Source: Mugil cephalus (Eukaryota; Chordata; Actinopteri; Mugiliformes; Mugilidae). Taken from it: a stretch of 64,000 nucleotides of DNA. The position numbers were made by a program, and so were the translations under genes. Shown one piece after another: positions 13,860 to 26,045 of the stretch. The notes below the pieces were generated by a model. It did no database searches. It was not told where the DNA came from and saw only the letters and a program-made list of their open reading frames with translations. Numbering within the stretch: position 1 is the stretch's first letter; every line of letters begins with the position of its first letter. Location of the stretch: NCBI RefSeq assembly GCF_022458985.1, contig NC_061789.1, positions 10,980,357 through 11,044,356 of the forward strand, read 5' to 3'.

Positions 13860-14450
13860 ACAGGAGAAATAAATAACATTGACCCACTTGTGACAACTCA
13901 GTGTTCTGCCGGACAATTTTTGGACTTTTGGACTTAGATATGTACCACCCACCTAGACCGGACCAGACGCCCCCACCCCATAGCAATGACACTCCTTGAT
14001 GCCAGCAGCCACCCCCAGCAGGATGCAGCCTGACACACTAAAAAAACAGTTCAAAACAACTATGAAGAACATGACTGGTCAACCATCTGTGGGATGATCC
14101 TCAGATCACCTCCTCTAAACCCATAGGACCCAAAGGCCCCCACTAACTGTGGTATCTGCTGCCAGACACCACAGGACACCCTCAGAAGACCCATGTCCAT
14201 TCTCTGATGAGTCTTCCCATAGATGTTCAGACAGGCTGTTAGAACTTCTTTGCACTCTGAACTATGCTTTCTTTTCCTTATGGGTAATTTGTTTGACAAA
14301 ACAACACTTGTCCTTAAAAAAACACAACTGGCGATTTCGACCTTATCATTTTGCTTGCGGGTCACCCCTCTGGTCATCACCCTCTGGATCCAGTAGCTGT
14401 TGAGATATTTCAATCTGTACCAAAATGGTGCCGAATAAGGTCATTAATGC
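13860..14450 (-). repeat. Dispersed repeat family B, copy 1 (reverse orientation)
   Basis: Reading the minus strand, it shares the block around AGTGTCATTGCTATGGGGTG with the copy at 37,200-37,642. It also shares a segment about a disputed-allele-like GGTATCTG/ACCACAG region with the copy at 47,590-48,250. The open frames here (for example 14,413-14,060 minus) are frames through repeat DNA. Confidence 0.5.
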
Positions 14451-14797
14451 TGGTCTGTGTCTCATAAATCGTGTTAATGGAAGACAGTTTAAGACATGAC
14501 ATGCAGGAGGAAGATTTCAACTATAAAGTCAGATTCCAGGGCATGTGCTAATAGGACGAAGCTCACTGGAGGTTCACAGAGCCTCATCTATCACCTTCAT
14601 CTGTGGACAAGGTTTCAGCTGACTCATTGAACTGAAGGCTTTTTAACAAGCGAGACACGTGTTGTCAAAAAAATGCAGATTAAAGTCATCTGTACTTTCC
14701 ACAGACAAATTAAACCGCTGGGAGTTTTGTAGATTTGTGTTGTTCCGCAATTTTCAGTCCATGTTTACTTTCCAACCTTTTGCCAATCTGTCTAAAT

Positions 14798-14845
14798 ACA
14801 CTACCAGTCAAAAGTTTGGACACACCCTCTCAAATGAGAATATAC
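14798..14845 (+). mobile_element. Tc1/mariner terminal repeat remnant
   Basis: The stretch reads ACTACCAGTCAAAAGTTTGG and continues into ACACACC, the outer end that I recognise from fish Tc1-like elements. No matching inverted end was found within 2 kb, so it is a solo remnant. Confidence 0.55.
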
Positions 14846-15486
14846 TGATGTTTCCTGCTTTTGATTTAAGTTTGAGTGCTCAGGATGTCTTGGTTTGTTT
14901 GTTTGTAACTCACAATAGGTCGGGTTTGGACATTCATGTGGCACCTCGGGGGTCCAGTGATCTAATCTATACAAAGAGAGATAGAAACCTTTCCTGTTTT
15001 TCACCCTCAGTTCTTGTCTGAAAATTCAAAACAAATGTCAAGGGAAACATTTGGAAGTATCAAGATGCTGGAGGCCCAGAGAGGGCCAGAGAGCACCCTT
15101 ATGCAGTTTAACTAATTAAAATATTTAGATGCATCGGTCCAGACACTTAATCCCCTCGACATGGGTCAGCGGTTCGCGTGCGAACACGAAACAGTTTAAA
15201 GGTGGGATTATCTCTGGCTATAGCACCAAAAATGGATGTGAAATGGAAAGAGAGCGCAGCCCTTAACAATGGATTGACTTCTGAAGATGGTTTATTTCCA
15301 CAACATTTGACATTTGATGCAACTTCAGGGGACTTTGGGACTTTTTGAAGACTTACTGCAAATATAATAATTTACAGGGATTTGGATGGAATATGATTAT
15401 AGTTGGAATAACAAACTACATTGCATGAAATGTCCTGCACATTTTGGCTTGCTGGTAGTGGATTGACAAGCATCACTTCTGGTGTA

Positions 15487-15667
15487 TTAAAGGGCCAGTG
15501 TGTAGAGATCAGAATCATCTTCCTTTTAAAATCTTATAATGATTCCTTCATATCTTCTGTAGATTTTGTAGGTTCCTACATGCTTGGAAAGGTGGTGTTT
15601 TTTTATTTGCCTGCAATCTACCACTTCACCACTAGGTGTCACTGGATTACACACACTGCTCCTTTAA
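15487..15667 (+). mobile_element. TTAA-flanked miniature transposon
   Basis: The element begins TTAAAGGGCCAGTGTGTA. It ends with the near-exact reverse complement, TACACACACTGCTCCTTTAA when allowing the shared TTAA, giving inverted ends of about 18 bases. Length is 181 bases and there is no coding capacity. TTAA flanks are typical of piggyBac-type elements. Confidence 0.7.
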
Positions 15668-15949
15668 CCTTCATAGTGTCTTCCCATTAAACATACAATT
15701 TATGTCCTCCCAGATATAATCGTATGCCATAGGCCGTACCCTACACTATACCCTGCACAGTAAACTAGTTAGTGACGTAATTAAAGAACTACGTCACCCA
15801 TGTAACTCCCTATGGTGTATGGAGTATAAACCAATCATGAGTGTAGCAGGGGTCAATTTAACCATCACATACTGTCCTATATGTTCACAGTGTGGTCCTG
15901 TTAAATTATGACTGGCCTTTTAATCCTATTATAACATGTTTGTAGTTGG

Positions 15950-16035
15950 GTTGTCGATAGATCAGGTTATTTAATAGCGATTAATCACGTGATTTACCTA
16001 GTTAAATGCTGTTAATGCAAATTAATCACACTTCT
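15950..16035. repeat. ATTAATCACG-rich fragment
   Basis: A short piece with GATTAATCACGTGATT and AATTAATCAC words that resembles the left part of the hAT-type element in the trappc5 intron (55,176-55,835). Confidence 0.35.
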
Positions 16036-16179
16036 TGTGCTCTTTTTTTCTCTGCTTGCGTTCCTTTTTCTTCCTTTGTCAGTTTTTGGCAGCCTTGACT
16101 CACATTCAGATCATAAAATGATCTTGTAATATAGTAATTAACCTGTTAACCTATATAAAATTAATCATTTATTCCTTTA

Positions 16180-16534
16180 TCTCTCGTTTGACACTCAGGG
16201 AAGTGGGGTGCCACAGGGAGAAGTTATTCCTCAGCTATGGACTTGGACAGATGTACACCTGTGACCCGAACACTGCTTCTTTAATCACTACGTCATGCCT
16301 TGCCAAACACATCTTGGCCTACTGGAGTCATTCATCATTCTGTTTGCAACACAATATGACCGTGAAGACCAACAGATTCTTTACTTGGACACGAATGTGC
16401 TTACGAACATTACCAAGACTTCCTTTGTGCAACCACGGCAACATGTTTTCCTGATTCAGTTTCCTCTGCTGCTTCAACAATGCAAATCCTCCCACTGTGA
16501 GATCAATAAAGGATTTTATCTTATCTCATCTTAA
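16180..16534 (+). repeat. Probable retroposon 3' end
   Basis: The segment ends GATCAATAAAGGATTTTATC followed by TTATCTCATCTT, a tail style common in fish LINE/SINE insertions. The two overlapping plus-strand frames inside (16,188-16,454 and 16,295-16,534) have no domain I know. Confidence 0.35.
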
Positions 16535-18343
16535 ACGTCTCCCTTGTTGCTTCCTAATCTCCCTCAGTGTCATTTACGACATATAATCAGATTTTTACCG
16601 CGTTAACCTCTTCCGCTGATGCTTTTTTCAGCAAATCACTTTCGACTCACAGATCTGGGAAGACCAGATAAATGATCTCTTGGTCTGATACCTCACCCAC
16701 TCCTCTTTTGAAATCTGTCCATTGATTAGGAAGTGATACATTTTAATTTGTTTATTAATACATAATTTAGCATCTTTTACACTTCCATGGTTTTGTTGGG
16801 AATGCAACTTCCCATAAAAGCTATACACAAACATAGCATTAACAGATTTAAAATTACCCAGAACCACTGTTTGTTACAATATTTAAACCACACTGGTAAA
16901 TATAATATCTGTTTCAATATGTATGTCATCATGTTTTCACACATGTTGACCTTGCAGGTGAGTACAGGTGATTTGTCTAAACGCTCAGTTGAATTTAAAA
17001 AAATAAGGTAGGAAATACAAAGATATAATGAAAGTTGTATAAAAAGTGGACTCCATGACAGCCGGCTTTCCGTGGAAGCCCCAACAACAGACATAGGTGA
17101 ATAGACAGATAGTCAGTGAATTTATGTAATTAACTAGCTAGTTAAAACAAGACTCCAATGTAAGCTCTGTGATCAGCAAGAGATTCTACAGTCTGTAGTT
17201 GGCATCTACAAAATAAATGGCGGAGGTATTGTGTGTGGTTAATGAGCAGTAGGTTAGGCGAGTTAGCCAGCCTGCAAGTAGTTGTTGATTTTGCTTGCAA
17301 CTATCCTGTGGGCATGTATTTGATAGGAGATTAAATTAAATAGTTGGGTTTCTTTTAATAAAATTATCTTGACTTGACTGAATTGAATAAATACTGATTT
17401 TGTGAGCAACACAAAGTGAGGGGATGATAATCTTTATGTGATAAGAGGCTGAGGATGTTGAGGAAACAGCTGGAGTGACTTATTCTGTCGTACTTTGATG
17501 AACATCATGATAATCAGGAAGCTGGGGTTCATCAGAAGATCACCAGTGTGGTTGTACCAGTAAAACATCTTCTGATAAAGCTTCAAGCATCTTTTCCGTC
17601 TTTCATCGTGACTCATGTCCTGAATCTTATTTGTGCCATTACAAAATGTAAATATGAGCACGGCCGTGACTGATGACCCTGTTAAATTAACTCTGCAGAG
17701 ACTCCCCTCTAAAAATGAGCTTCTGCTCTGTTAAGGGATTCAGTTGTTTGGGATTCATGTTGGTGACATTTCTGAATGTTTACAACTCGGTCAGATGTCA
17801 AAAGGCAAATGCTGAAATGTGTCCTCACTTTGCCATTTTTGATACACAACAGCTCAGATAATAACGCGCATGTCTTTTTAGAATCTGAATCTAAGACTGT
17901 TATTTAGAACACAGAACAAACAACTTTCCTGCAATAATTAGCATCTGTGTCTCGGCGACTAAAGATCAGAGCTCATTTTACCGTTCAGAGGCTCAGAGCA
18001 CTGCGCCTCTATATACTTGAAGGTGTTTGTGTACTGGCAGGCGGTCGGGGGATCTGCAGCTGCACCAGTCTGGTGCAATTTTTCACTTTATGTTTGAGTC
18101 CAATATAAACAAGTAATTGCCCGGTTCAATCAAAATATAAACAGAAGTATTCTCCAAGGACCTTATTCTTTCACGTGTTACAGGAAAATCTGTCATTGGA
18201 CCACGTCAGTCCCTGTGGAACCAAAGCAAAGTTTAAAAAAACAAAAACAAAACCTCAGACCCATTTGAGTTCAAACACTGTGACAATATTAAATAATCAA
18301 TATCGAGGCAAAGGACACAGAGGTTGAATTTGGGGGTTTTCTT
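16535..18343. other. Intergenic DNA, no gene seen
   Basis: Only short frames on both strands, none with splice context or a domain. Confidence 0.5.
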
Positions 18344-18345
18344 TA

Positions 18346-19029
18346 TGGGATAACATTAGTGCCACAAACCTAGGCGCATAAAAACCATATCAGTGCGCAT
18401 TAAGACCACTCTCTGCACGCTCGCTGTCAATTTCTGTGCCTTCTACATGTTTTTCTGTCTTTTTGCACAATGAGGGCGGGCACTGAGTAGACGGGCCGGC
18501 AACGCCCCTCATTTCTGACTGGTCACTTTAAACGCCTACTGTTTCCAGGTCAGAGCCAATCCGAGGCATAGTAGGGTGAGTCATCATGGCGGCAGGAGGA
18601 AGCCAGCTATTTTACTTCCAGTGCATAGTCATCGACAGAAGGAAGTCACCTCATGGTCTTTCACTCGGTCTCCCCAAGATTTGTTTTGAATGGCCATCAG
18701 TTGTATTCTTCAGTCATCCTGTCATACCTCTAGGCTATAAGTAAAGAGGAGAAGTGATCTAAACTGCGTGTCTATAGCTACATGCATAGTTATGATGGTA
18801 AGATACAGTGGTGTAAAGTTAGCTTAGCATGTTAGCACGTTTGTGTAACAACCAGCATTTAACATTATTGTGTCATTTAACTTTTATCTTTGCATTTCCT
18901 GGATCTTTGCTACAAGCTGAGATTTAATTTGGCATTAAAAAGTTAAGAACAGTGACAGCGAGCATGTGGAGAGTGGTCGTGCTGATATGGTTTTTATGCA
19001 TGCAGGTTTTTGGCACTAATGTGATCCCA
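18346..19029. mobile_element. 684-bp DNA element with about 80-bp inverted ends and TA flanks
   Basis: The left arm (18,346-18,430) and the reverse complement of the right arm (18,944-19,029) share TGGGAT-ACATTAGTGCCA, GCATAAAAACCATATCA, ACCACTCTC and GCTCGCTGTCA with only small gaps. Both ends are bounded by TA. No transposase frame is present. The TA flank suggests a Tc1/mariner-type or similar miniature element. Confidence 0.75.
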
Positions 19030-21818
19030 TACTTCTTGTCCAAAATGGAGGAAATGTACAAGAATTGCAGTCATTTTTTTTTCCATAAATAAATAAAATG
19101 TTCTTTTTCAATATGTTGTGCAGAAATCCTTCCAATGATTAATGACTGCCTAAAGTCAGGAGTCCATGGACATGACCAAATAGATAAACAAAGGACTTTA
19201 TCTTACATTGATCTTTGTTGATGGATCTTTCTGCCTTTAGTTTTGTCTTCATCGAGTGAATTAAATCCTTATTCAGGTTGAGATCCTCGATCACTGCAGA
19301 CTATTCCCCTTCTTTAACATCAAACACTTATTACTTTCCTTAACAGACAGTTTTGTCCATTTATTTTCTGCTTTGAGCAGGGTCAAGGTTAGGTCAATAC
19401 GCTATTGTGTTACTGCACCTTTAGATCAAACTGGGCCCTAAACTAAAATGAGTTTGACATGTACATTATAGAGTGTTCTTCACTTGTATGGATGTTGTGA
19501 AGGGATTTTTCTTTGCCATGGAAAGGACTGATCTGCACATGAAACTATGACTATAACGGTCAAATGAGTCAATGTCTAAACACGTGAACTGGGCTGTATA
19601 TTGACAAATTCCCACCATGTTGTACTTTTTGTTTTAAATATTTCTTCCCACATTTCATCTGGTTACTTCCAATTCAAACAGGCAAATAAATTCATTAGAA
19701 ACCAATCTCTTGTTAATCCACTTTAAAAACCCAAATCGATATTAGATTTCTAATTTAATCTCTCGTCCCGGTAAAAGCGTCTTATCGCAGCGAGTTTCCC
19801 ACCAGTAGACGACCTGAGGGGAATAAAAAGCAATGATCCACACAGATGTTCTCAGGGACATAAGACACTTTTGTCCACTTGGACGAGCGTGGGAGCAGCT
19901 TGTCCAAGTAAAACAACATAGAAAAAAAAAACTACAAACATTTCTGGTCAGATATTTTCAGTCTGCCCACGCTGTAAAGTCAGTGCATAACGTGTTGTGA
20001 CAGAAAATGTAAACTGACTGGGGTCGAACTCGTTAGCCTGAGGTTGATAGATTGTTCAAGTTAATAAGAATTGATCAAGAAGGTGACATTCTTGGTTTCA
20101 GGTCATAAAGGAAGTCGATAAAAGTCTGACATGTCATTTAGGTTCTTGCTGAGTTTAGAAGCAAACATTCAGTCAAACAATCCTGGATTTAAAGCCGCTA
20201 TAATAAATATGTTTACTTGTGCGTGAAATGTTTGCTCATTTTGACCATCCATTCAGCTCCACAGACCCATTTAGCGTCTTTCAGCTCCCTTTTTTTGTTT
20301 TCCATTTGGCAGGCTCATATCACATACGCACAAATATTATTTTGTCCTACATTTATGCCCAGCGATAACATGTCTTTTTAGGATCTTGTTGTAGTTTGAA
20401 AAATCACCGGTTGTTTTGCAGATATTTGCCGACACTCGGCTCCTGATTGGATCTTATCAGTCACTGCGTGTCCTTCCCCGACTCCTCACAGGACCCTCTT
20501 GGGTAAGAAAACAAACACAACAGCCTTGATTGAACATTGAAAACAAATTTCAGGCGTAGCCGTTGTCTATGCTAGTCGCCGCTGCGCAGGTTAAATCCGT
20601 CTCATGCAACAACGGCCTACATTTGTGTCATTTGTTGTCGTTATCCCAATCATGTGTTTTTAGCAGTGTTTTAGTCGGAACGATATTGTTTTTTTTGGTT
20701 TGTTTTTTGTTTTTTTAAATTTGAAACAAAAAATAATCACGAAAATGTTTTAGCTGCAGCAGGAAGTTTTCTTCGGTGAAAATGCTCTAAAAACCTGTTA
20801 CACACCACCTCTCCTGCCTCGAACAGGAGACGGCTAAACTGAAAAACCAGCCTGGTGAATGTAACGCAGCTAAGAGGACGGTTTCTCAGCTGTTATGTGA
20901 AAATATTGCCGAGGTGACCAGAAAACACCAATCCAAATAAACGATACGTTGCTCCATAGCACTTTGTCAGTTTTTAATTTATAATGTATACGCATAACCT
21001 GCTGAAACAGTAATAAATCTGTCAGCTGATGTTATTTAATATTAATATGGCTAAATAATTACAGCTCTGCTGCTTATTTACACGTCCAGCACTTAGCTGT
21101 GATTTAGAGTCGTCTTCGTGGACAGTTACTTATGTCCACTGTTCACCCTTTCAGCAGCTAAGTGCTCAGCTGTGCTCAACAAGTAGTTGTTGGGTGATTG
21201 TTTGTTTAGTGAAACGTTTGCAATGGAAAAACTGAGTAAAAACCAAAACAACGAACTAAAAGGTGTTAAAACGCTCCATAGGTCTGGAACAACTGTGAAC
21301 AGTTCGTTATTAATAGTTAACTGTGGTCCTACTGTAAGGACATATTTAAAATGACTCATCTTTTCTGGCAATCATTCAAAATAGTGGTTGTGTGCGTGTG
21401 TTTTTTCTGAATGAATGAGGTAAAACTCCGGTTATGTAAGAAGCCGTCAAATGAGTGGGCGGTCAGTCAGTGTGTCCAGGCCCGAAGGAATGTGGTCACA
21501 AGTGGCCCCGACCGCGTCCAAATGTGGTCTGAGAGATCGTCTCCCGGATCTAAACGTGTCCTGGGTGTGTTCAGGATCAGAACGTGCTGTATGTTAATGC
21601 CAGTTCTGAACTCTATGTACTCTGTGTAATTGCTTTGTTTTCAATCTCCTTGCGGCTCAGCTCAAGACAATTTCCCAATTAGGAGTATATTATACTCCTA
21701 ATTAACTTTTTCCTCTGCCATTAAGCTTTGCCCTATCTGATTCAAACAACAATGCAAAGTAAAACTTGAATTGTGCCTCCACCTAGTGGTCAAACGTGGG
21801 TACAATCATGCAGTTTTA
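19030..21818. other. Intergenic DNA, no gene seen
   Basis: About 2.8 kb with no supported exon. The minus frame at 21,371-21,126 and plus frame at 21,411-21,629 show no domain or splice context. Confidence 0.5.
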
Positions 21819-21826
21819 AAATAAAG

Positions 21827-22496
21827 CGGGGGTCTTCAATGTTTTTCAGGTTAAGGACCCCCAAACTGGTGAAAGATCAAGTAGGGACCCCATACCTGTT
21901 ATATTAAACTCACCTAGAGCTATTAATAAATAAATATTATTATCATCTTGCATTCAATATTAAGCTATTCAAAAAAAAATACACAGGTTTAAATATTAAT
22001 TTTTTAAGTGTAAAACATATAAAACGTGTATAAATATGAAATTAAAAAATAAAGAAAATAAACCAAAGCGATTCATTTTAGCCTAATATTACACTGGGAC
22101 TGAATAGGCTCTCAGCCAATTGCGGTGAACCTGACAGAGTCGGGGTGTAATATGCTGCCTTGTGATTGGCTCAGCAGCGATAGGGGCGGGGCCTACTGTT
22201 TATAGGAGGCTTAGATTGACAGGTCTTAGCTAGTGTGACGCTCTGTGTCAAAGGGTGCGCTCTTAAACAGCTCCTGTATCGCTTAATGAGTGAATTGCTG
22301 GCTGAAAGATAACGTCTTCTGTCTCCATTTATCCCTTTACTAAAATATGTTGGATGTGCATTTAAAGAAATATAAATTTGTGGGGGAAAATTTAAAAAAA
22401 ATATTAAAATGTCAAATCAACCAAAGATTTTGTGACCTCCCTGCAGTACCTCCGCAGACCACCTAGGGGTCGCAAACCCCCTGTTGAAGACCTAAG
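21827..22496 (+). mobile_element. hAT-type non-autonomous element, copy 3 (perfect 8-bp target duplication)
   Basis: The element starts CGGGGGTCTTCAATG and ends GTTGAAGACCTAAG. AAATAAAG lies on both sides (21,819-21,826 and 22,497-22,504), a perfect 8-base duplication, which is the hAT signature. The interior contains GATTGGCTCAGCAGCGATAG like the other copies. It sits just beyond the predicted wiz poly(A) site. Confidence 0.88.
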
Positions 22497-22536
22497 AAAT
22501 AAAGGAAATAAATCCAAGCATGAAATTGAAATCACA

Positions 22537-22542
22537 TTTATT
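22537..22542 (-). terminator. wiz: Candidate wiz poly(A) signal AATAAA
   Basis: TTTATT on the plus strand reads AATAAA in the direction of wiz transcription. It lies some 40 bases before the hAT copy 3 insertion. Confidence 0.4.
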
Positions 22543-24939
22543 GTTTGTTCTGGAGTTGATTCACTTAAAACTTAACCCTTTGTGTATACAGTACAGTTCT
22601 TCCCACAACTGCATTGTTCTCTTCTTAGTTACCGTCGTTTGTTTTTTGTCTGTTTTGTCTTTTAACACACTCATACACAGTCACACAAACATACACACGA
22701 ATCAGCCGGCTGCACCGGCTGAGGCTTCATCAGGTAATCTTAAAAGGGAGCTCAAATGTGCCGGCCACATTACTCCGCCAACGCAGAGAGACAAGAGAGA
22801 GAATGAGAGAGGAGGATCATGTCTCACTTTGCAGAGTGGTCCCCTTTAAGGCCTGCTTATTAGAGTCCTTTGATACCAGGACGTGACAATCACATTGAAT
22901 TTTTTTTTTTTTTTTTTTGTTTTGTTTTTTTTTAAAGTTTTTTTCCCCCCCTGCTCACGCTCAGTTACTCGCCGGCTCCCGATCCGCCCGACATTCTCAC
23001 CAGCACCAAAAGTTTCAGCTTGGAGAGACTAAAGAGATAAAATGAAATAAAAAATACTCTAAAGATTCACCTTGCAGGACTGCAAATACAGAAATGCACA
23101 GAGCAATAAAAAATACAATGTTGAAATCAAATCACGATAGAGGAATTAAGATCACTTATTTTTCAACTACCTTGCTAATAGAACTGCTGATAGCTCTACT
23201 AGCATCAACAGCTTCTTAAGTACATGTAGTTATATAGTATGTGTCTATACTCCGTAAAAGGGGTTTGGAACCAACAGTCATGTTTGAAACATGGGAAACA
23301 CTGGAACAAACTTTAAAAGGTCGCCAGCCTTCGTGGACCCTTTAGTTGCTGCTCCAGTTCTCGGTCGATATGAAGCAACGTAAAAAGAAACAGGCCGCAG
23401 ACGTCAGCTGCAGGAGCCCGAGGTCAGACGTGTTTCTGTATTGGACATTGGGGGCGGGAGGGGGGCCCACAGTTCTCAAGAGCCCTGCTTGGAATCAAGT
23501 TTGGTTTGTGTTCAACTGGAATTAATCTAACCGACTCCCAAGAAAGCTGCTCCAGTAGTCTTTAAAAGTGGGAGAAGTCAACGGTGCTTGTAGTGGACGC
23601 ACATCACCGCGGGTTCAGTCCATTGTTCTGTGTCTGTGGGAGGAGGGGGGGCGGCGACGGGGATGTGGGGGGCGGGAAAACTCGGTAGCTGTGCAGAGTT
23701 TCCTCCACCATCAGGTCCAATGTAAACAGCTTTTACAGAGGCAAGACCAGGAAGTAAACAGACTCTTTGGCACATCCTAAAACGACGACGGATGCAAATA
23801 AGTCCTGATCAGAATACTGAACAGAGCGGCTCCCGTGTTTAGGAGACGTCTTCCTACCGAGCAGGTTTACTTCTTTGAAGCAGGAAACAGATGCACATTT
23901 TTTTTTTTGTTTTTGTTTTTTTGTTTTTTGTCGCGTATGGAGACGCACAGACACGCGCTCACAATGTGGCGCTGACGGGGGGAAGAAAAAAGCGCACCGC
24001 TGAAACTGTTCTCAGACATTCCCAAGTCAGCTTTTTAACGACCACCGCGCCCACATTCAAGATGCAAAACAATTAATAAATAATTTGGATTACATTTGAG
24101 GGGAAAAAAAAAAAGACAAAGACACTGAATTGTAAAACTAAAAAAGAAAAAGTGTAACCTTGATCGCTGTGGCCTCACTTCAGGTCAGGTGTTCAAGATT
24201 AAAAAGCCGCGGAGGCGGAACATCATGGACCTTCAGCTGCATCGCAGGATGGGACGTTAGTTTGTTTGATTGTGTACGAATGTGTGCATATAAGGTTTCA
24301 ATAGGTGCTTTGAGCTACATTCAAGCTAAATGTTTACATATATTTGGGGACAGTATTACATTTTCCCTTTTTGGGTGTGCTTCCACTTCTTGCTCCTTTA
24401 ACCAATCAGAATTAGTCGACCCAATTAAATGGGCATTAAGTGCTAAGTGCCTTTTTTTTTTAACACTAAGTGTTATCACATGTTTAAAGTCTAAAGACTA
24501 GCATGATTAGAAATCAATCGCAGTCAGGACCTTTTGGTGAGAGGCTGAAGCTACTAGCTAAAAGAATTGGTCTCACAGGTCTTGGCGACAGATGGAAGTG
24601 CGGGACGGGGGCGGAGGGGGGGGGTAAAGTTTCATAAAGGGCTACGTTAACCCCCTAAATCGCCCACTGATTCGGAGCGGTACAGCAACGGTCCACATCT
24701 GGACATTCAGTATAAACAAGGCAAACACACTGGTTCATCTGTACTCGTAACCTCGGACAGTTCCCACGATCGCCCATCCTCGGTGCGCAGATAAGCCAGA
24801 AGAGCTTCATTCCCACGGTAACGGGACTTAGTAACAGTCTAGGAAGCTGCTTCAAAGGTGCTTCGGGCTCGGAGGGCTCTTTGGAGGGAGAGCGCTCCTC
24901 CTAAACAACACTTTGTGAAGGCCGAAGGAAAGAAACTGG

Positions 24940-25615
24940 CGGATGAGTTCAGGTTCTCAGTCATCCACGTCATCGTATACACCCACCCCCCCAATCAAAA
25001 AAAACAAAAAACAACTGAAAACCAGAACAGATGGACTTGTAGAGTTTCTTGAAGATGTTTCATCCAAGAATCCATTTCTAAAAGACTGGTGAGGAGCTTT
25101 TAAATAGGAACAACTGTGAATATTGCATGACTAGGAATTACTAGATTTCTTTTTTCCAACCACATTTCTTGAAGACGACGGTTCCCCGCTACCCTTCCAG
25201 TTTTTAATAATGCAGCGTTGGACAGTTCTTAACCCAATTTTAGTAGTTTCTGCTTCAGTCTCCTTAGATGTTTCCTCTCCTTGATGCCAATGATCCGACC
25301 CTTCTCTACTACCAACATCTCTTCCACAACCACAGGATGTGTCTTTCCACGTGGTTATTTAAGGAATGAGAAGTTACTCGTTGCATCAGTCGGGGTTAAA
25401 TAACTTGTTGCCAGCTGAAAGATAATCACCCATGTGCTAATTATCCAATAGGAGACCCTCGTCTACAAGTTTCTGATGAGAAACACCCACAGTTGTTCCT
25501 ATTTAAACCCCAACTCCACACCGGGCTTTTAGAACTGTAAAGGCGACTTGGATGAAGCTTCTTCACGAAGCTCAACATGTCCAGTTGCTCTTGCTTTCAG
25601 CTTTATAGAATAGGT
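24940..25615. mobile_element. Inverted-repeat element in the wiz 3' UTR
   Basis: The arm at 25,022-25,068 and the arm at 25,547-25,600 are inverted copies: both read CTTGGATGAA, then CTTCA-GAA, then a GTCCA word, going inward to outward. The left outer part, around GTTCTCAGTCATCCACGTCA, is a repeat start common in fish. No transposase frame is present. Confidence 0.55.
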
Positions 25616-25654
25616 GGACGAATAGAAAAGAGAAACAAGGGTGGAGGTTGGAGC

Positions 25655-26045
25655 TTATGCGGTCGGTGTGGGGAGGGGAATGGGAGTCAGCTGCTCCTCT
25701 GAGACCTTCGCTAGCTCTGTGGCAGTGACGGCGGGCTCGGCCGGAGGCGTCGGGGAGCGGCTGTTGGGGGCCGTGGTGCGGGTCGGGGTGGAGGCGAGGG
25801 CAGGCGTGGTAGAGGTGGTTCTGGAGGTAGAGGTGGAGGCTTGGGCGGAGGCCTGGACCAGAGCCGGGTCGTCGTTGGCGGCGGCTGCTGTTGCTGCTGC
25901 TGCTGCTGCTGCTTCTGCTTCTGCTTCTGCTGCTGCTTTGGGAGCAGGCGACTTGTTGTAGTTCATCTTGAGAATGTGCTGCTGGAGGTGTCTGATCCAG
26001 TCCTCCTGCACCGACAGCGGGCCGTGGAACTCTACCTCACAGAAA
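25655..26045 (-). CDS. wiz: wiz last exon: rest of finger 12 and alanine-rich C-terminus
   Basis: Completes CRFCEVEFHGPLSVQEDW with IRHLQQHILKMNY, the final finger. An alanine run follows, encoded largely by GCA/GCC triplets at about 25,880-25,945, then a Thr/Ser/Pro-rich tail ending PIPLPTPTA and a TAA stop. The human tail is shorter. Confidence 0.93.

Larger units (their letters stand above)
22510..25654 (-). other. wiz: Predicted wiz 3' untranslated region
   Basis: The stretch follows the wiz stop codon at 25,655-25,657. The first clean AATAAA on the minus strand that I find is at 22,542-22,537, implying a 3' UTR of about 3.1 kb. The stretch has GC-rich parts (23,330-24,000) and an inserted inverted-repeat element at about 24,940-25,615. 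An earlier, weaker signal could end some transcripts sooner; this is inference from signal position only. Confidence 0.45.

Noticed and set aside
14060..14413. Minus-strand 117-codon frame
   Set aside because: It lies in dispersed repeat family B, with copies at 37.2 and 47.6 kb that do not keep the frame.
25641..25961. Plus-strand 106-codon Val/Ala/Gly-rich frame
   Set aside because: Antisense shadow of the wiz last exon with its alanine repeat.
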